Assembly: GCA_030348875.1 (NCBI GenBank) | Contig: JAUCEP010000002.1 | Coordinates: 1,443,001-1,507,000 of the forward strand | DNA: 64,000 nt | From: Ureibacillus composti | Lineage (GTDB): Bacteria > Bacillota > Bacilli > Bacillales_A > Planococcaceae | Direction: 5' to 3' | In this document: piece by piece, positions 1 to 9,947 of the stretch | How the letters are laid out: every line of letters starts with the position of its first letter | How positions within the stretch are numbered: position 1 is the first letter of the stretch | The notes under the pieces: model-generated | The model's database searches: none | The model's input: the letters and a program-made list of their open reading frames with translations, nothing else | What the model was told of the DNA's origin: nothing | Made by a program: the position numbers and the translations under genes

Positions 1-1
1 A

Positions 2-181
2 TCTATGGATTACTTTTTAAATAATATCGATCAACTCTATAAAGAGATTCATAGTTTAGAGCCGGCTCCGGGATTCTCTCATGTCCTTTTACCAGGCGAA
101 CCTGAAAATAATAAATCAACACAACGAATTAAAGACGGAATACCATTACCTGAAACGATTATTAACTACTTAAAAAGCTAA
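2..181 (+). CDS. Ldh2-family (malate/lactate/sugar-acid) dehydrogenase, C-terminal fragment
   Basis: The window opens inside this gene; the last 59 codons are open in this frame and end in TAA. The tail contains GFSHVLLPGEPE and DGIPLPETI, which are the usual C-terminal signature of the NAD(P)-dependent Ldh2/YlbC/YiaK oxidoreductases. Family members reduce or oxidise 2-keto or 2-hydroxy acids, and in enteric bacteria the 2,3-diketo-L-gulonate reductase of this family lies beside a TRAP transporter, as here. It stands 21 bp upstream of the TRAP binding-protein gene and probably belongs to the same operon. The substrate cannot be read from the fragment. Confidence 0.75.
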   Translation, partial: SMDYFLNNIDQLYKEIHSLEPAPGFSHVLLPGEPENNKSTQRIKDGIPLPETIINYLKS

Positions 182-202
182 TTTGAGAGAGGGGAAAACT
201 AA

Positions 203-1228
203 ATGAAAAAGTTAAAATTCGCTGTACTAGGTACAATTATGGCTTCTTTGCTTGTTGGTTGTTCAGAAAATTCTAACTCATCAGAAAGTGTTGCGACTTC
301 AGGTGAATCGGGTGAAATAAAATTAAAAGTAGCCCATTATTACGCTGAAACACATCCACAACATATTGCTTTAGTTGAGAAGTTCGAAAAAACGGTGGAA
401 GAGAAAACAAATGGAGCCATTGATGTTGAGATTTATCCGTCTTCTCAATTAGGTGATGAAGAGCAATACACAAATGGGGTTCGTAACGGAACCATTGAAA
501 TGTCTGTTTCCGGAATGGGAATGCAAAATGCAGAGCCGAAAATTGGGGCAATGGAATTACCATTTATTTTTGAAGATTTCGATCATGCACGAGCTGCCTT
601 TGAAGGAGACGTGGGGACATTCCTTGGAGATGCCTTCTCACAATTTGGAGTTGAAACATTGGCTGTGACTGCAAATGGATTCCGTGTCATTTCATCAAAT
701 AGAGAAATTAAATCTATGGATGATTTGAAAGGGTTGCGTTTACGTCTACCTAATATGGACACGTATCTTAAGTTTGGAGATGCGATGAAAGTAAGTATTC
801 AACCAATGGGATTATCTGAGGTATTTACTGCCCTGGAGCAAAAAGTAATTGATGGACAAGAAAATCCATATGCGACTTTAAAAGAATCTGGATTCTATGA
901 AGTTCAATCCCATGTTTTAGAAAGTAACCATATGTTTAGTCCAAATGTTTACCTTATTAATCAAAAGTTTATTGATAGTTTACCAGAAGATCAACAAACC
1001 ATTATTCGTGATGCTGCTAAAGAAGCCGCTGCTTATGAGTGGGATTTATTGACTCAATCTGTTGATGAAACAAAACAATTCTTAACTGATCATGGAATTG
1101 AAATTGTTGTACCATCCGATTCGTTTAAGGCTGATATGGTTGAAGCAGTTAAACCAATTCACGACAATGTCATTAATAATACGGATTGGGGTAAAGAATA
1201 CTTTGAACTTGTAGAAAAATATAAATGA
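203..1228 (+). CDS. TRAP transporter solute-binding lipoprotein (DctP family)
   Basis: This is the extracytoplasmic ligand-binding subunit of a tripartite ATP-independent transporter, probably for a sugar acid or other carboxylate. The N-terminus is a lipoprotein signal (lipobox LLVGC, Cys20), so it should be membrane-anchored. The DctP fold is indicated by the YPSSQLGDEEQ segment near residue 79 and by GLRLRLPN with Arg181, the position that normally salt-bridges the substrate carboxylate. Length (341 aa) is normal. The start has the RBS GAGAGAGGGG just upstream. The membrane subunits follow directly. Ligand identity is inferred only from the downstream sugar-acid enzymes. Confidence 0.93.
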   Translation: MKKLKFAVLGTIMASLLVGCSENSNSSESVATSGESGEIKLKVAHYYAETHPQHIALVEKFEKTVEEKTNGAIDVEIYPSSQLGDEEQYTNGVRNGTIEMSVSGMGMQNAEPKIGAMELPFIFEDFDHARAAFEGDVGTFLGDAFSQFGVETLAVTANGFRVISSNREIKSMDDLKGLRLRLPNMDTYLKFGDAMKVSIQPMGLSEVFTALEQKVIDGQENPYATLKESGFYEVQSHVLESNHMFSPNVYLINQKFIDSLPEDQQTIIRDAAKEAAAYEWDLLTQSVDETKQFLTDHGIEIVVPSDSFKADMVEAVKPIHDNVINNTDWGKEYFELVEKYK

Positions 1229-1280
1229 TTGAATCCAGCATAGTATAACTATGCTGAATTCCTTTAAAAGAGGTGAACCG

Positions 1281-1796
1281 ATGGAGCAAATCTCAAAATA
1301 TATCAATCTAACGCTAAAAACAATTGTTGGAGTGATTTTATCTTTTTTAATCCTCCTTGTATTTGGGAATGCACTACTTCGTTATTTATTTAATTCGGGG
1401 ATTGTTTGGTCTGAGGAATTGGCTCGTTACCTTTTTGTTTGGCTTGTATTTTTAGGGGCAGTACTAGCATATCGCGATAAAGAACATATTATTGTTGATG
1501 TGTTAGTACTGAATGTCCCAAGACCATTACAAAAGATCTTATATATTATTTCTAACGTAATCGTTTGTATTTCCATGATCATGTTCCTCTATGGTCTAAC
1601 ATTGCTAATAGAGATGAATGCTGGAATTTTAGGACCTGCTACAGGTTTACCAGTAAATTTACTTTATTTTGCAGGAATGGTATGTGCGATTGCAGTTGTG
1701 ATGATCACCATTCTACAAACCTATCATTTTTTCAAAGGAACTTATACTCCTCAATGGTTTAAAAAAACTGAAGTGGAGGAGGATGAGATCTCATGA
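1281..1796 (+). CDS. TRAP transporter small membrane subunit (DctQ family)
   Basis: This four-helix membrane subunit links the binding protein to the large DctM permease. I place the start at the ATG at 1281 because AGAGGTG sits 5 bases upstream; the ATG at 1251 lacks an RBS and would add ten poorly conserved residues. The protein (171 aa) has hydrophobic stretches at about residues 12-35, 48-68, 85-110 and 125-150, and the family-typical segment WSEELARYLFVW. Its stop overlaps the DctM start (ATGA), showing translational coupling. Confidence 0.92.
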   Translation: MEQISKYINLTLKTIVGVILSFLILLVFGNALLRYLFNSGIVWSEELARYLFVWLVFLGAVLAYRDKEHIIVDVLVLNVPRPLQKILYIISNVIVCISMIMFLYGLTLLIEMNAGILGPATGLPVNLLYFAGMVCAIAVVMITILQTYHFFKGTYTPQWFKKTEVEEDEIS

Positions 1797-3064
1797 TGGC
1801 TTTAATTTTCTTATTGGCTCTATTCGTTCTACTATTTATCGGTGTTCCGATCGCATTCGCCATGTTAGTTAGTGGAATTGTCATGATGTTCTTTATGGGT
1901 ATTCTAGATACTCAAATCATTGGAGAATACTTTATCAAAGGAGCAAACAACTATGCGTTAATGGCGATTCCATTCTTCATTCTAACTGGTGAAATTATGA
2001 ATGTTGGTGGGGTTTCAAAGAGAATTGTAGATTTTGCTATGGCATTTGTAGGTCATATTAAAGGTGGATTAGGTTATGTAACGATCATAGCGGGTTTGAT
2101 TTTTGCAGGATTATCGGGATCTGCTGTGGCAGATACTGCTGCATTAGGCGCAATTTTAATCCCCATGATGAAAAACAATGGATATGACATTAATCGTGGT
2201 ACAGGATTATTAGGAGCAACAGGGATTTTAGGAACAATATTACCACCAAGTATTCCATTAATTTTATTTGGAGTAGCCGGTGGAGTGTCGATCTCACAAT
2301 TATTTATGGCAGGAATAGCACCAGGGATTCTGATTGCTATAACTCTAGTCATATTATGGAAGCTACTAAATAAGGAATCCGTAAATCAATATAATAAAAC
2401 AACAATGAAGGAAAAATGGGTTGCATTTAAGAGAGCGTTTCTAGCTTTATTGTTACCTGTATTACTAATTATCGGTTTAAGAGGTGGCGTATTTACACCT
2501 ACAGAAGCAGGGGTTTTTGCCAGTGTTTATGCATTATTAATTAGTTTTGTATATCGTGAAATTAAGATTAAAGATTTACCTGAAGTATTTCTTTCAACGG
2601 CAAAAACGACAGGGGTCGTGTTATTTTTAGCTGCTGCTGCTACGGTAACGGGTTATGCCATAACAGTTGCTCAAATTCCAAATCAGTTGGTTAGCTTATT
2701 AACGGGGATTTCTTCAGACCCTGTGATTTTAATGCTTCTGATGATGGTGCTATTACTTTTTGTAGGAGCCGTAATGGATATGACTCCTGCAGTATTAATC
2801 TTTACACCAGTATTACTTCCGATTGCAACAAGTGTAGGTATTGATCCAGTTTACTTTGGGATCATGATGGTCATAAATTTATCAATTGGTTTAATAACAC
2901 CACCAGTAGGAACCGTATTGTTCGTCGGAGCCGGTATAGCAAAAATAAGTATGGGACAAATCGTAAAAGGAATTTGGCCATTTTTAGTTGCAGAAATTGT
3001 CATTCTATTCTTGATGGTTATTTTCCCAGATATTGTGTTAGTACCTTTAAATTGGTTTAGATAA
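1793..3064 (+). CDS. TRAP transporter large permease (DctM family)
   Basis: This is the 423-residue, roughly 12-helix Na+-coupled permease of the TRAP system. Typical family segments are visible: GLSGSAVADTAALG near residue 107, GILGTILPPSIPLILFG near 145, and NLSIGLITPPVG near the C-terminus. The start overlaps the DctQ stop by four bases, and a second in-frame ATG follows at once, so the first residue is uncertain by one codon. The RBS GGAGGATGAG lies inside dctQ. Together with the two preceding genes it forms a complete importer. Confidence 0.94.
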   Translation: MMALIFLLALFVLLFIGVPIAFAMLVSGIVMMFFMGILDTQIIGEYFIKGANNYALMAIPFFILTGEIMNVGGVSKRIVDFAMAFVGHIKGGLGYVTIIAGLIFAGLSGSAVADTAALGAILIPMMKNNGYDINRGTGLLGATGILGTILPPSIPLILFGVAGGVSISQLFMAGIAPGILIAITLVILWKLLNKESVNQYNKTTMKEKWVAFKRAFLALLLPVLLIIGLRGGVFTPTEAGVFASVYALLISFVYREIKIKDLPEVFLSTAKTTGVVLFLAAAATVTGYAITVAQIPNQLVSLLTGISSDPVILMLLMMVLLLFVGAVMDMTPAVLIFTPVLLPIATSVGIDPVYFGIMMVINLSIGLITPPVGTVLFVGAGIAKISMGQIVKGIWPFLVAEIVILFLMVIFPDIVLVPLNWFR

Positions 3065-3090
3065 AACATTGAATTATAAGGAGAGATATT

Positions 3091-3960
3091 ATGAAATTCA
3101 TTAGATTTGTCAATCAACATCAAGTTACTCAATCTGCTATTGGGCTCGCGTTAAATGAAATGTATGTAGTTCCTTTCGAAAACTATGTAGATTTTTACTA
3201 TCATCTAAAAGAAAACGGAACAACTGCAGAAAATTACATTAAGGAAAATAGCCTGACACCAATCTCAATCGAAGAAGATTCTTTGGATGTACCAATAGAA
3301 GCAGATGAAGTATGGGCTTCCGGTGTAACTTATCTGAAAAGTAAAGAGGCTCGAAACTATGAAGCTACTGCTGGGAAACTAGATGCAACTACTTTTTACG
3401 ATAAGGTATATGACGCAGAGAGACCTGAAATTTTCCTGAAATCTACTGTGCGCCGTACACAAGGACCAAATAAAGAGCTTTATATCCGTAGTGATTCAAA
3501 CTGGCAAATCCCTGAACCAGAACTTGGACTAGTTATTGGAAAAGGGGAAGAAATTATCGGTTACACATTAGGAAATGATATGAGTTGTCGAGATATTGAA
3601 GGGGAAAACCCGTTATATTTACCACAGGCTAAGGTTTGGAAAAAATCTTGTTCTATTGGTCCGGCAATTCTTTTGCCAGAATCAATCGCCGATCCATACG
3701 AACTTTCTATTAGTTGCAAGATTAGTAGAGAACAAGAAGTAGTATTCGAGGGCAATGCTAGTATTAAGCAATTAAAAAGAACACTAGATGAATTAGTAGA
3801 GTTCTTAGTACGTGATAATGATATTTTACCTGGTACTGTCTTGCTGACAGGAACTTGTATTGTTCCTCATAATGAATTCACATTAGCGGTAGGTGATGTG
3901 ATTGAGATTAGCTCAAATCGTATTGGAACATTGAAAAACTATGTTGGTGCCTTTCAATAA
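3091..3960 (+). CDS. FAA-fold 2-keto-3-deoxy-sugar-acid dehydratase (KdaD-like)
   Basis: The protein belongs to the fumarylacetoacetate hydrolase superfamily. Expected Mg2+ ligands are in place: Glu142 and Glu144 in PEPELGLVIG, and Asp163 in GNDMSCRDIE. The stretch DIEGENPLYLPQAKVW is characteristic of 2-dehydro-3-deoxy-D-arabinonate dehydratases, which form 2-oxoglutarate semialdehyde from 2-keto-3-deoxypentonates. This role fits the flanking IlvD/Edd dehydratase, which would make the substrate, and the aldehyde dehydrogenase, which would use the product. The RBS AAGGAGAG precedes ATG. Some relatives are 2,4-diketo-acid hydrolases, so the exact reaction is inferred. Confidence 0.8.
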   Translation: MKFIRFVNQHQVTQSAIGLALNEMYVVPFENYVDFYYHLKENGTTAENYIKENSLTPISIEEDSLDVPIEADEVWASGVTYLKSKEARNYEATAGKLDATTFYDKVYDAERPEIFLKSTVRRTQGPNKELYIRSDSNWQIPEPELGLVIGKGEEIIGYTLGNDMSCRDIEGENPLYLPQAKVWKKSCSIGPAILLPESIADPYELSISCKISREQEVVFEGNASIKQLKRTLDELVEFLVRDNDILPGTVLLTGTCIVPHNEFTLAVGDVIEISSNRIGTLKNYVGAFQ

Positions 3961-3982
3961 TAAATAAACAGAGGTGAATAAT

Positions 3983-4906
3983 TTGTTAAAAGGAATCATT
4001 CCTCCACTGGTCACTTTTTTTGATGAAATGGGTTCTTTAGATATCGAAAAGAATCTCAAATTAATAGATATTCTCATAGAGAAAGATGTAGATGGGTTAC
4101 TTTTATTAGGAAGTAGCGGTGAGTTTACATCAATGACGCACCAACAAAAGAAACAATATGTAAATGAAGTTATTCCTTATATAAATCAAAGAGTTAAATG
4201 TATAGTAAATGTCGGTAGTAATGTCGTTGAAGAGGCAATCGATTTAGCTATAGAGGTTGAGAAATTGGGAGCAGATGCTGTTTTAATTGTTAATCCGTTT
4301 TATTGGCCATTAAATGATACTCAAATGGTAGATTACTACAGCAAAATTATTCAGTCTACTGAACTAGATGCTTATCTTTATAATGTCCCTATGCTTTCAT
4401 CCCAAGAAGTTCCTATAAGGGTAATTACTGAATTACTTGAAAAGCATGAAAACTTAAAAGGGATTAAAGAAACAATAAGCGATATTGGTAGATATAGAAA
4501 ATTAATTGAACAAATAAGACCTAATTATCCGGACTTTGTTATTTTAACAGGTTTTGATGATCACTTTACTTCAAGTATGCTAATTGGCACAAATGGAAGT
4601 ATAAATAGTACAGCAGTAGTATTTCCAGAAATCTCTGTAAATCTACAAAGAGCATTAGATAATCAGAACTTTGAAGAAGTGAAATATTATCAAAATTTAA
4701 TATGTGAAGCAATGCAACTGTACGATATAAATAACTCATTCTTTTCAACTTTTAAAGAAGCTGTTTCATATAGATGGTTTAATAATGAACAAGTCTATCA
4801 TAAAGAACCATTCAATATAATTAATCCTAGTACGAATTCAGAAGTGCAAAGAATTGTAGGTAAAATTGACGAAAAATTAAAACAGGTCTTACTTTTGGGT
4901 GATTGA
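3983..4906 (+). CDS. DapA-family lyase (2-keto-3-deoxy-sugar-acid aldolase or dehydratase)
   Basis: This is a class I, Schiff-base TIM-barrel lyase of the dihydrodipicolinate synthase/N-acetylneuraminate lyase superfamily. The phosphate/carboxylate loop LLGSSGEFTSMT, the proton-relay Tyr in YNVP, and the Schiff-base Lys in GIKETISD are present. I choose the TTG at 3983: AGAGGTGA ends 5 bases upstream, whereas the GTG at 3974 is part of that RBS. Length is about 307 aa. In this operon it may split 2-keto-3-deoxy acids to pyruvate plus an aldehyde or dehydrate a hexarate-derived keto acid. A housekeeping role in lysine synthesis is unlikely. Confidence 0.82.
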   Translation: MLKGIIPPLVTFFDEMGSLDIEKNLKLIDILIEKDVDGLLLLGSSGEFTSMTHQQKKQYVNEVIPYINQRVKCIVNVGSNVVEEAIDLAIEVEKLGADAVLIVNPFYWPLNDTQMVDYYSKIIQSTELDAYLYNVPMLSSQEVPIRVITELLEKHENLKGIKETISDIGRYRKLIEQIRPNYPDFVILTGFDDHFTSSMLIGTNGSINSTAVVFPEISVNLQRALDNQNFEEVKYYQNLICEAMQLYDINNSFFSTFKEAVSYRWFNNEQVYHKEPFNIINPSTNSEVQRIVGKIDEKLKQVLLLGD

Positions 4907-4907
4907 A

Positions 4908-5867
4908 ATGAAAAAAGTATTTCTTACGCGAAAAATGCCCGAGCATATGGTACAACAATTAGCACCATATTATGAAATGATTCAATGGCATGAAGTTTCA
5001 ACTCCCGCTCCATCCCAATATATTGGAGAAGTTATAAAAGATGTTGATGCAGTTTGGTGTGTCGGTGGCGATTCTTTCGCTATCGATACACTCTCAAAAG
5101 CGAAACAATTAAAACTTATTGCAAATTTTGGTGTAGGATACAACAACTTAGATATTGATTCAATGAAGAAACTCAATATATTAGGAGCTAATACACCTAA
5201 TGTTTTGAATGATGCCACAGCAGATTTAGCATTTACTTTACTGTTATCAACAGCTCGTCGAATACCTCAAAATATGAAATACATCGAACAAAACCAGTGG
5301 ACAGGCTGGGAACCCTACCAAGGTGCTGGGGTAGATCTATCGAATAAAACCTTAGGGATTATCGGAATGGGGAAGATCGGTCAGACCGTGGCAAAGCGTT
5401 CCATAGGTTTTGATATGAATGTTTTGTATCACAATCGCAAACGTAATGAAGATGCAGAAAAGAAATATGGTGCGACCTACTGTGATCTATGTACACTTTT
5501 GATTCAATCCGATTTTATAATCATTTTGACGCCACTTACTAATGAAACGAGAAATCTTATCACTTTAGAACAACTTAAATTAATGAAACCTAGTGCAATT
5601 TTAATAAACGCAGCTCGTGGTGGAATTGTAAATGAAGATGATCTTTATATCGCTCTTAAAGAAAATTTAATATGGGCTGCTGGCTTTGATGTATTTGAAT
5701 TTGAGCCAATCAGTAATACTCACCGACTCCTTCAACTAGATAATTTTGTCGCAACCCCTCATATAGGTAGTGCTACAATTGACACTCGAAATGCAATGAT
5801 GCAACTAAATATAAATTCATTAGTTGCTTTAGCGAAAAATGAACCAATCCCAAACTTAATTTATTAA
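4908..5867 (+). CDS. D-isomer-specific 2-hydroxyacid dehydrogenase (glyoxylate/2-ketogluconate reductase type)
   Basis: This is an NAD(P)H-dependent 2-ketoacid reductase. The Rossmann motif GIIGMGKIGQTVAKR lies near residue 150. The catalytic Arg (NAARGGIVNEDDL), Glu (FDVFEFEP) and His (ATPHIGSAT) are all visible in order. I prefer the ATG at 4908, four bases after GGGTGAT, over the GTG at 4899. It begins one base after the lyase stop, so the two are translationally coupled. It could reduce glyoxylate or another ketoacid released by the lyase branch; this is inference. Confidence 0.87.
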   Translation: MKKVFLTRKMPEHMVQQLAPYYEMIQWHEVSTPAPSQYIGEVIKDVDAVWCVGGDSFAIDTLSKAKQLKLIANFGVGYNNLDIDSMKKLNILGANTPNVLNDATADLAFTLLLSTARRIPQNMKYIEQNQWTGWEPYQGAGVDLSNKTLGIIGMGKIGQTVAKRSIGFDMNVLYHNRKRNEDAEKKYGATYCDLCTLLIQSDFIIILTPLTNETRNLITLEQLKLMKPSAILINAARGGIVNEDDLYIALKENLIWAAGFDVFEFEPISNTHRLLQLDNFVATPHIGSATIDTRNAMMQLNINSLVALAKNEPIPNLIY

Positions 5868-5941
5868 GTAAATAGATAGTAGATTTCTAGATTGAAACCA
5901 AAAACGAGTTATTGTTGCTTCTTATTAAAGGGAGGGTATAT

Positions 5942-8116
5942 ATGTTTCCTGTTATCACGAATGAGGTAAATCCTTATAGAGATCAAGTTCAAGGGAAAGC
6001 CAATGAACCTATTACCGTTGCAGGACTTCTAGACCAAGCAAAACAGTATTTGGGGAGAAACGGGAATACGATAACACCGACTTGGACTCTACATGAAATT
6101 TGCCTTAGATTAGAAAAAAATGCACCTCGAATTGCCATCATTGGCGGTTCAGCAGATCATCCTGCACATATTTTAGACTTTCTGACTGTATCTCATGTCG
6201 CATTACGCATTTGGGAGAATGGAGGTATCCCTTTCTATTTTTCTACTCCTGTAATGTGTGATGGTACTGCGCAAAGTAATCAAGGGATGAGTTATTCGTT
6301 ACAAAGTAGAAATGCTGTAGCACAAATGATTGTCAATCAATTAGAATCACACAGTTATCACGCAGCTGTCGTACTGCAAGGGTGTGATAAACAACCATTA
6401 GGAGTTGTTAGTGGACTAGCACACTTAGATCGACTTCGAAAAGAACGGAATGAAACACCATTTATTGCTTCATTTATTCCAGCTCATGTGTTACAAGGGG
6501 GAACAATCCCAGAAGATGTTGTGAATGAATTAAAGGTCATTTGTGATGAAGCAAGAAAACAAAATCTATCTGAAATCGCAGAAGACATTGAAGATGCAAT
6601 GAGTTATATTTTACAATGCTCCTCCAACACTGCGTTTCAAGGTGTATTGGAACGAGCCGTTAAAGCAAATCTGATTGATAAAAAACAACATAAATCATTA
6701 GAGTTAAGGTTAGCTGCTTCAACATGTGATTCTAATGGGGGGATCTGTGCTTTTAATGGAACAGGTAATAGTTCTCGACACATAGTAGCAGGACTGGGAC
6801 TGATCCACCCTTCAGTGGAGTTACTCACTCAACCCCCAACTCAGCAACAAGTAAATCAAGTTGTAGATGCTTTTTCCATCATGCTGAACAAAGAAGAATA
6901 TGGTGTTTCAAGCCTAGTTCAACAAAATATAAAAAATGCAATTAAAATTCATAGTTCTTCAGGCGGGTCAACAAATTTAATGATACATATCGTATCTGCT
7001 ATGATTTACGCCGGTTTTGATTTTTCTCTCTTCGATATTGAAGATATTTTAAATGAATATCCAGTCCCTGATTTATTCAATTATAGTTTGACAGAAGATC
7101 GAGATATTTTCTCGCTGGCTATTCAATGTTGCAGTGGTCAAAGTAGAGGAATGGAATCTTTATTTTTCGAACTATTGAACAACAATGTACCAATGGATAC
7201 GAATGCATTTACAGTGACTGGCCAAACTTGGTCAGAACGGCTGGAAAATAAAACAAATCTTTCCGCTCTTAACGTTAAAAATAATCCTATTATATTAAAT
7301 CAGCCTAGAAGACCATTTAGTGGAATTGATGTTTTACGAGGTAACTTTTTTGAAAGTGCCATCGTAAAAATCAGTGGTATGCCTACACAACAATTAAATA
7401 CATTTGATAACAAACTTTCGATTGTTCTTTATTTTGATAATGAAGATGAAGCAAATCAAGATTTACTAAGCGATCATCTACTTTCGAAAATTGAAAGAGC
7501 TGTTCCTAATAAATCGGTACTATTAGAGATAATTAAATATAATTCTCCAGAAAAATATAATCATCATTTAAGCCAGTTAACGAATCATGAGTTGTTTGAA
7601 TATATGATTTCTGAACAAATTCTTAAAATAACTGTCATGATTGGTGGTCAAGGGCCTGCAGCATTTGGAATGCCAGAAATGTTTACACCAATGCAACATA
7701 TTAATGCAAATCGTGTTTTAAAACGAATGTGTACATTAATTAGTGATGGGAGATATTCTGGAGTGACTTACGGAGCTGCGATCGGTCACGTAACGCCTGA
7801 ATCGTTTAATGGTGGAGGGATTGGGTATATAAAAACTGGCGATATATTACTCTTGCAAATTCGGGAAAAAGCAATAAATTTGATTGACGTTACTGCCTTG
7901 ACGAAAGGGAACATACAATTAAATTCTTCATTTTTAAACGAAGAGTCCCGTCAAATTTTATTTAATCAACGAATTGAAAAAATGAAAGTTAGACAAAAGC
8001 TTATTGCGGCAAGTAATAGATTAACTTATCATTCCGATGCTGCAAGAGGAGTTGTTCCTCAAACAATACTAGAAGAAGCAAATGTAAAATTTACAGAGTA
8101 TTCGGTTATTAACTAG
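5942..8116 (+). CDS. IlvD/Edd-family sugar-acid dehydratase
   Basis: This is an iron-sulfur dehydratase that removes water from aldonic acids to give 2-keto-3-deoxy acids. Conserved Cys-containing motifs are seen: TPVMCDGTAQ, LQGCDKQPLG and DSNGGICAF. C-terminal ISDGRYSGVTYGAAIGHVTPE is the typical catalytic Ser region. At 724 aa it is longer than ordinary IlvD (about 560) and nearer the xylonate-dehydratase (YjhG/YagF) branch. The start at 5942 follows GGGAGGG by five bases; an upstream TTG-type start would add ten residues without an RBS. It supplies the substrate for the FAA-fold enzyme. The preferred aldonate is not evident. Confidence 0.88.
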   Translation: MFPVITNEVNPYRDQVQGKANEPITVAGLLDQAKQYLGRNGNTITPTWTLHEICLRLEKNAPRIAIIGGSADHPAHILDFLTVSHVALRIWENGGIPFYFSTPVMCDGTAQSNQGMSYSLQSRNAVAQMIVNQLESHSYHAAVVLQGCDKQPLGVVSGLAHLDRLRKERNETPFIASFIPAHVLQGGTIPEDVVNELKVICDEARKQNLSEIAEDIEDAMSYILQCSSNTAFQGVLERAVKANLIDKKQHKSLELRLAASTCDSNGGICAFNGTGNSSRHIVAGLGLIHPSVELLTQPPTQQQVNQVVDAFSIMLNKEEYGVSSLVQQNIKNAIKIHSSSGGSTNLMIHIVSAMIYAGFDFSLFDIEDILNEYPVPDLFNYSLTEDRDIFSLAIQCCSGQSRGMESLFFELLNNNVPMDTNAFTVTGQTWSERLENKTNLSALNVKNNPIILNQPRRPFSGIDVLRGNFFESAIVKISGMPTQQLNTFDNKLSIVLYFDNEDEANQDLLSDHLLSKIERAVPNKSVLLEIIKYNSPEKYNHHLSQLTNHELFEYMISEQILKITVMIGGQGPAAFGMPEMFTPMQHINANRVLKRMCTLISDGRYSGVTYGAAIGHVTPESFNGGGIGYIKTGDILLLQIREKAINLIDVTALTKGNIQLNSSFLNEESRQILFNQRIEKMKVRQKLIAASNRLTYHSDAARGVVPQTILEEANVKFTEYSVIN

Positions 8117-8208
8117 AGAATTGTTGGGTTCGAAATTATTTAGTAACTAAAAATAACTTCGTGGTGACAGAAGTTTTTGTGGCTACGGTAGAACAGGAGT
8201 GTATGTAA

Positions 8209-9681
8209 ATGGTTGAAGCGATAAAAACAGTAGAAGTATTTAAAAACTATATTAATGGTGAATGGAAAGATAGTATAAGCGGGCAGATCACAAAAAGTAT
8301 TAATCCTGCAAATAAAAACGAAATTGTTGGTCAAGTACAGTCTTCCACAATTGAAGAAGTCGATGATGCGATTCAAGCCGCAACGGAAGCGAAAGTAAAC
8401 TGGCGTAAATTGGGTCAATATAATCGCGGCCAACTTTTATATAAAGTGGCGAATGAGTTAGAGAAAAACCTTAATGATATTGCAGAAACGTTAACAAAAG
8501 AGATGGGTAAAACGTTACCTGAAGCAATTGGAGAAACGCAACGTGGTATAGCAATATTACGCTACTATGCAGCTGAAGGTATGAGAAAAGATGGCGACGT
8601 CATTCCATCCTCTGATCAAGATGCCCTAATGTTCACGAAACGCACACCTCTTGGAGTAGTTGGCATCATTACACCTTGGAACTTCCCAGTGGCTATCCCC
8701 ATTTGGAAAATTGCACCGGCTTTAGTGTACGGGAATACAGTTGTATTTAAGCCGGCAACCGAAAGCGCAGTAACAGCAGCAAAAGTTGTCCAATGTTTTG
8801 AACATGCAGGTCTTCCAAAAGGCGTATTGAATTTTATTACTGGTAAAGGTTCAGTTGTTGGAGATGCACTTATTAATAGTACGAAATTAAATGGGATTAC
8901 ATTCACTGGTTCTGAATATACAGGGAAGCTTGTCGCGAAAGCAGCGAGTGCTAATGGGGTAAAATATCAACTCGAAATGGGTGGAAAGAATCCTGTAATT
9001 GTTCTGAATGATGCTGATCCGAAGAGTGCTGTTGATGGAATTTTAAGTGGTGCCTTTAAATCAACAGGACAAAAGTGTACCGCAACTAGTCGTGTCATTG
9101 TTCAAGAAGGAATATATGAAGAAATTAAAAACTTACTTCTCGAAGAAGTTGGGAAAATTACAGTAGGTAATGGTATTGATGCTGAAATTTGGATGGGTCC
9201 ATGTGCGAGTGAAAACCAATTAAATACGGTTTTAGAGTATATTAAGATTGGTCAAGAAGAAGGTGCAAACCTTATATTCGGTGGCAACCGTATAACCGAC
9301 AATGAATATGCAAATGGTTTCTATGTAGAACCGGCAATCTTTGAAAATGTGACTTCTAGTATGCGTATTGCACAAGAAGAAATTTTCGGACCAGTTATTG
9401 CTCTTATTAAAGTAAGTAGTGTTGAGGAAGCGATTGATGTAGCAAATGATACGGACTTCGGTTTAAGTGCTTCATTATATACATCAAATATTGGTTCAGC
9501 TCTTGCCTTCATTGATGATATAGAAGCCGGATTGGTCCGTGTAAATGCAGAAAGTGCAGGGGTAGAATTACAGGCACCTTTTGGAGGCATGAAATCTTCA
9601 AGCACTGGAACACGCGAACAAGGTGAAGCCGCAAAAGAATTTTATACACAAACTAAAACGGTATTAATTAAAAATAAATAA
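8209..9681 (+). CDS. Aldehyde dehydrogenase, probable 2-oxoglutarate semialdehyde dehydrogenase
   Basis: A 490-residue NAD(P)+ aldehyde dehydrogenase. The oxyanion Asn159 (TPWNFP), general base Glu256 (LEMGGKNP) and nucleophile Cys290 ([11 protein letters not shown]) are all present. The sequence and operon context point to the 2-oxoglutarate semialdehyde branch (YcbD/KGSADH), the last step of non-phosphorylative pentonate and hexarate breakdown. GGAGTG precedes ATG by about eight bases. It is the last gene of the co-directional cluster and is closed by a strong terminator at 9692. Confidence 0.88.
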   Translation: MVEAIKTVEVFKNYINGEWKDSISGQITKSINPANKNEIVGQVQSSTIEEVDDAIQAATEAKVNWRKLGQYNRGQLLYKVANELEKNLNDIAETLTKEMGKTLPEAIGETQRGIAILRYYAAEGMRKDGDVIPSSDQDALMFTKRTPLGVVGIITPWNFPVAIPIWKIAPALVYGNTVVFKPATESAVTAAKVVQCFEHAGLPKGVLNFITGKGSVVGDALINSTKLNGITFTGSEYTGKLVAKAASANGVKYQLEMGGKNPVIVLNDADPKSAVDGILSGAFKSTGQKCTATSRVIVQEGIYEEIKNLLLEEVGKITVGNGIDAEIWMGPCASENQLNTVLEYIKIGQEEGANLIFGGNRITDNEYANGFYVEPAIFENVTSSMRIAQEEIFGPVIALIKVSSVEEAIDVANDTDFGLSASLYTSNIGSALAFIDDIEAGLVRVNAESAGVELQAPFGGMKSSSTGTREQGEAAKEFYTQTKTVLIKNK

Positions 9682-9691
9682 GTAGATAATA

Positions 9692-9729
9692 AACCGCAAT
9701 CTCAATATAATTTGAGGTTGCGGTTTTTT
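9692..9729 (+). terminator. Rho-independent terminator of the sugar-acid operon
   Basis: Stem AACCGCAATCTCA (9692-9704) pairs with TGAGGTTGCGGTT (9713-9725) with one G-U pair, an eight-base loop and a T6 tail. It lies 10 bp after the aldehyde dehydrogenase stop and directly abuts the first REP element. Confidence 0.9.
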
Positions 9730-9793
9730 GGGACGTCGGGGACAGGTTCCTCGTCCCACTTAACTGGGACAAGGAACCTGTCCCTGTTGTCCC
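9730..9793. repeat. REP pair 1 (forward plus reverse unit)
   Basis: A forward unit (GGGAC, then GGGGACAGGTTCCTCGTCCC) is followed after 8 bp by a reverse unit (GGGACAAGGAACCTGTCCC ... TGTTGTCCC). The whole element is a near-perfect 64-bp inverted repeat. It lies between the operon terminator and the DHA2 exporter. This is the leftmost member of the family in the window. Confidence 0.9.
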
Positions 9794-9947
9794 AAACATT
9801 ATTGTTGAATTTGTGTATGTAAAAAAGTATGATAGAGAGTGCTGCTTTTAGTGAAGTGGTATGAAAAAGTACACTAACAATTAATGAAGAAAGCTATAAA
9901 TATATTTTTTCTCTTTGATCTGTAAGGAAGTACATAATGGAGGTTTT

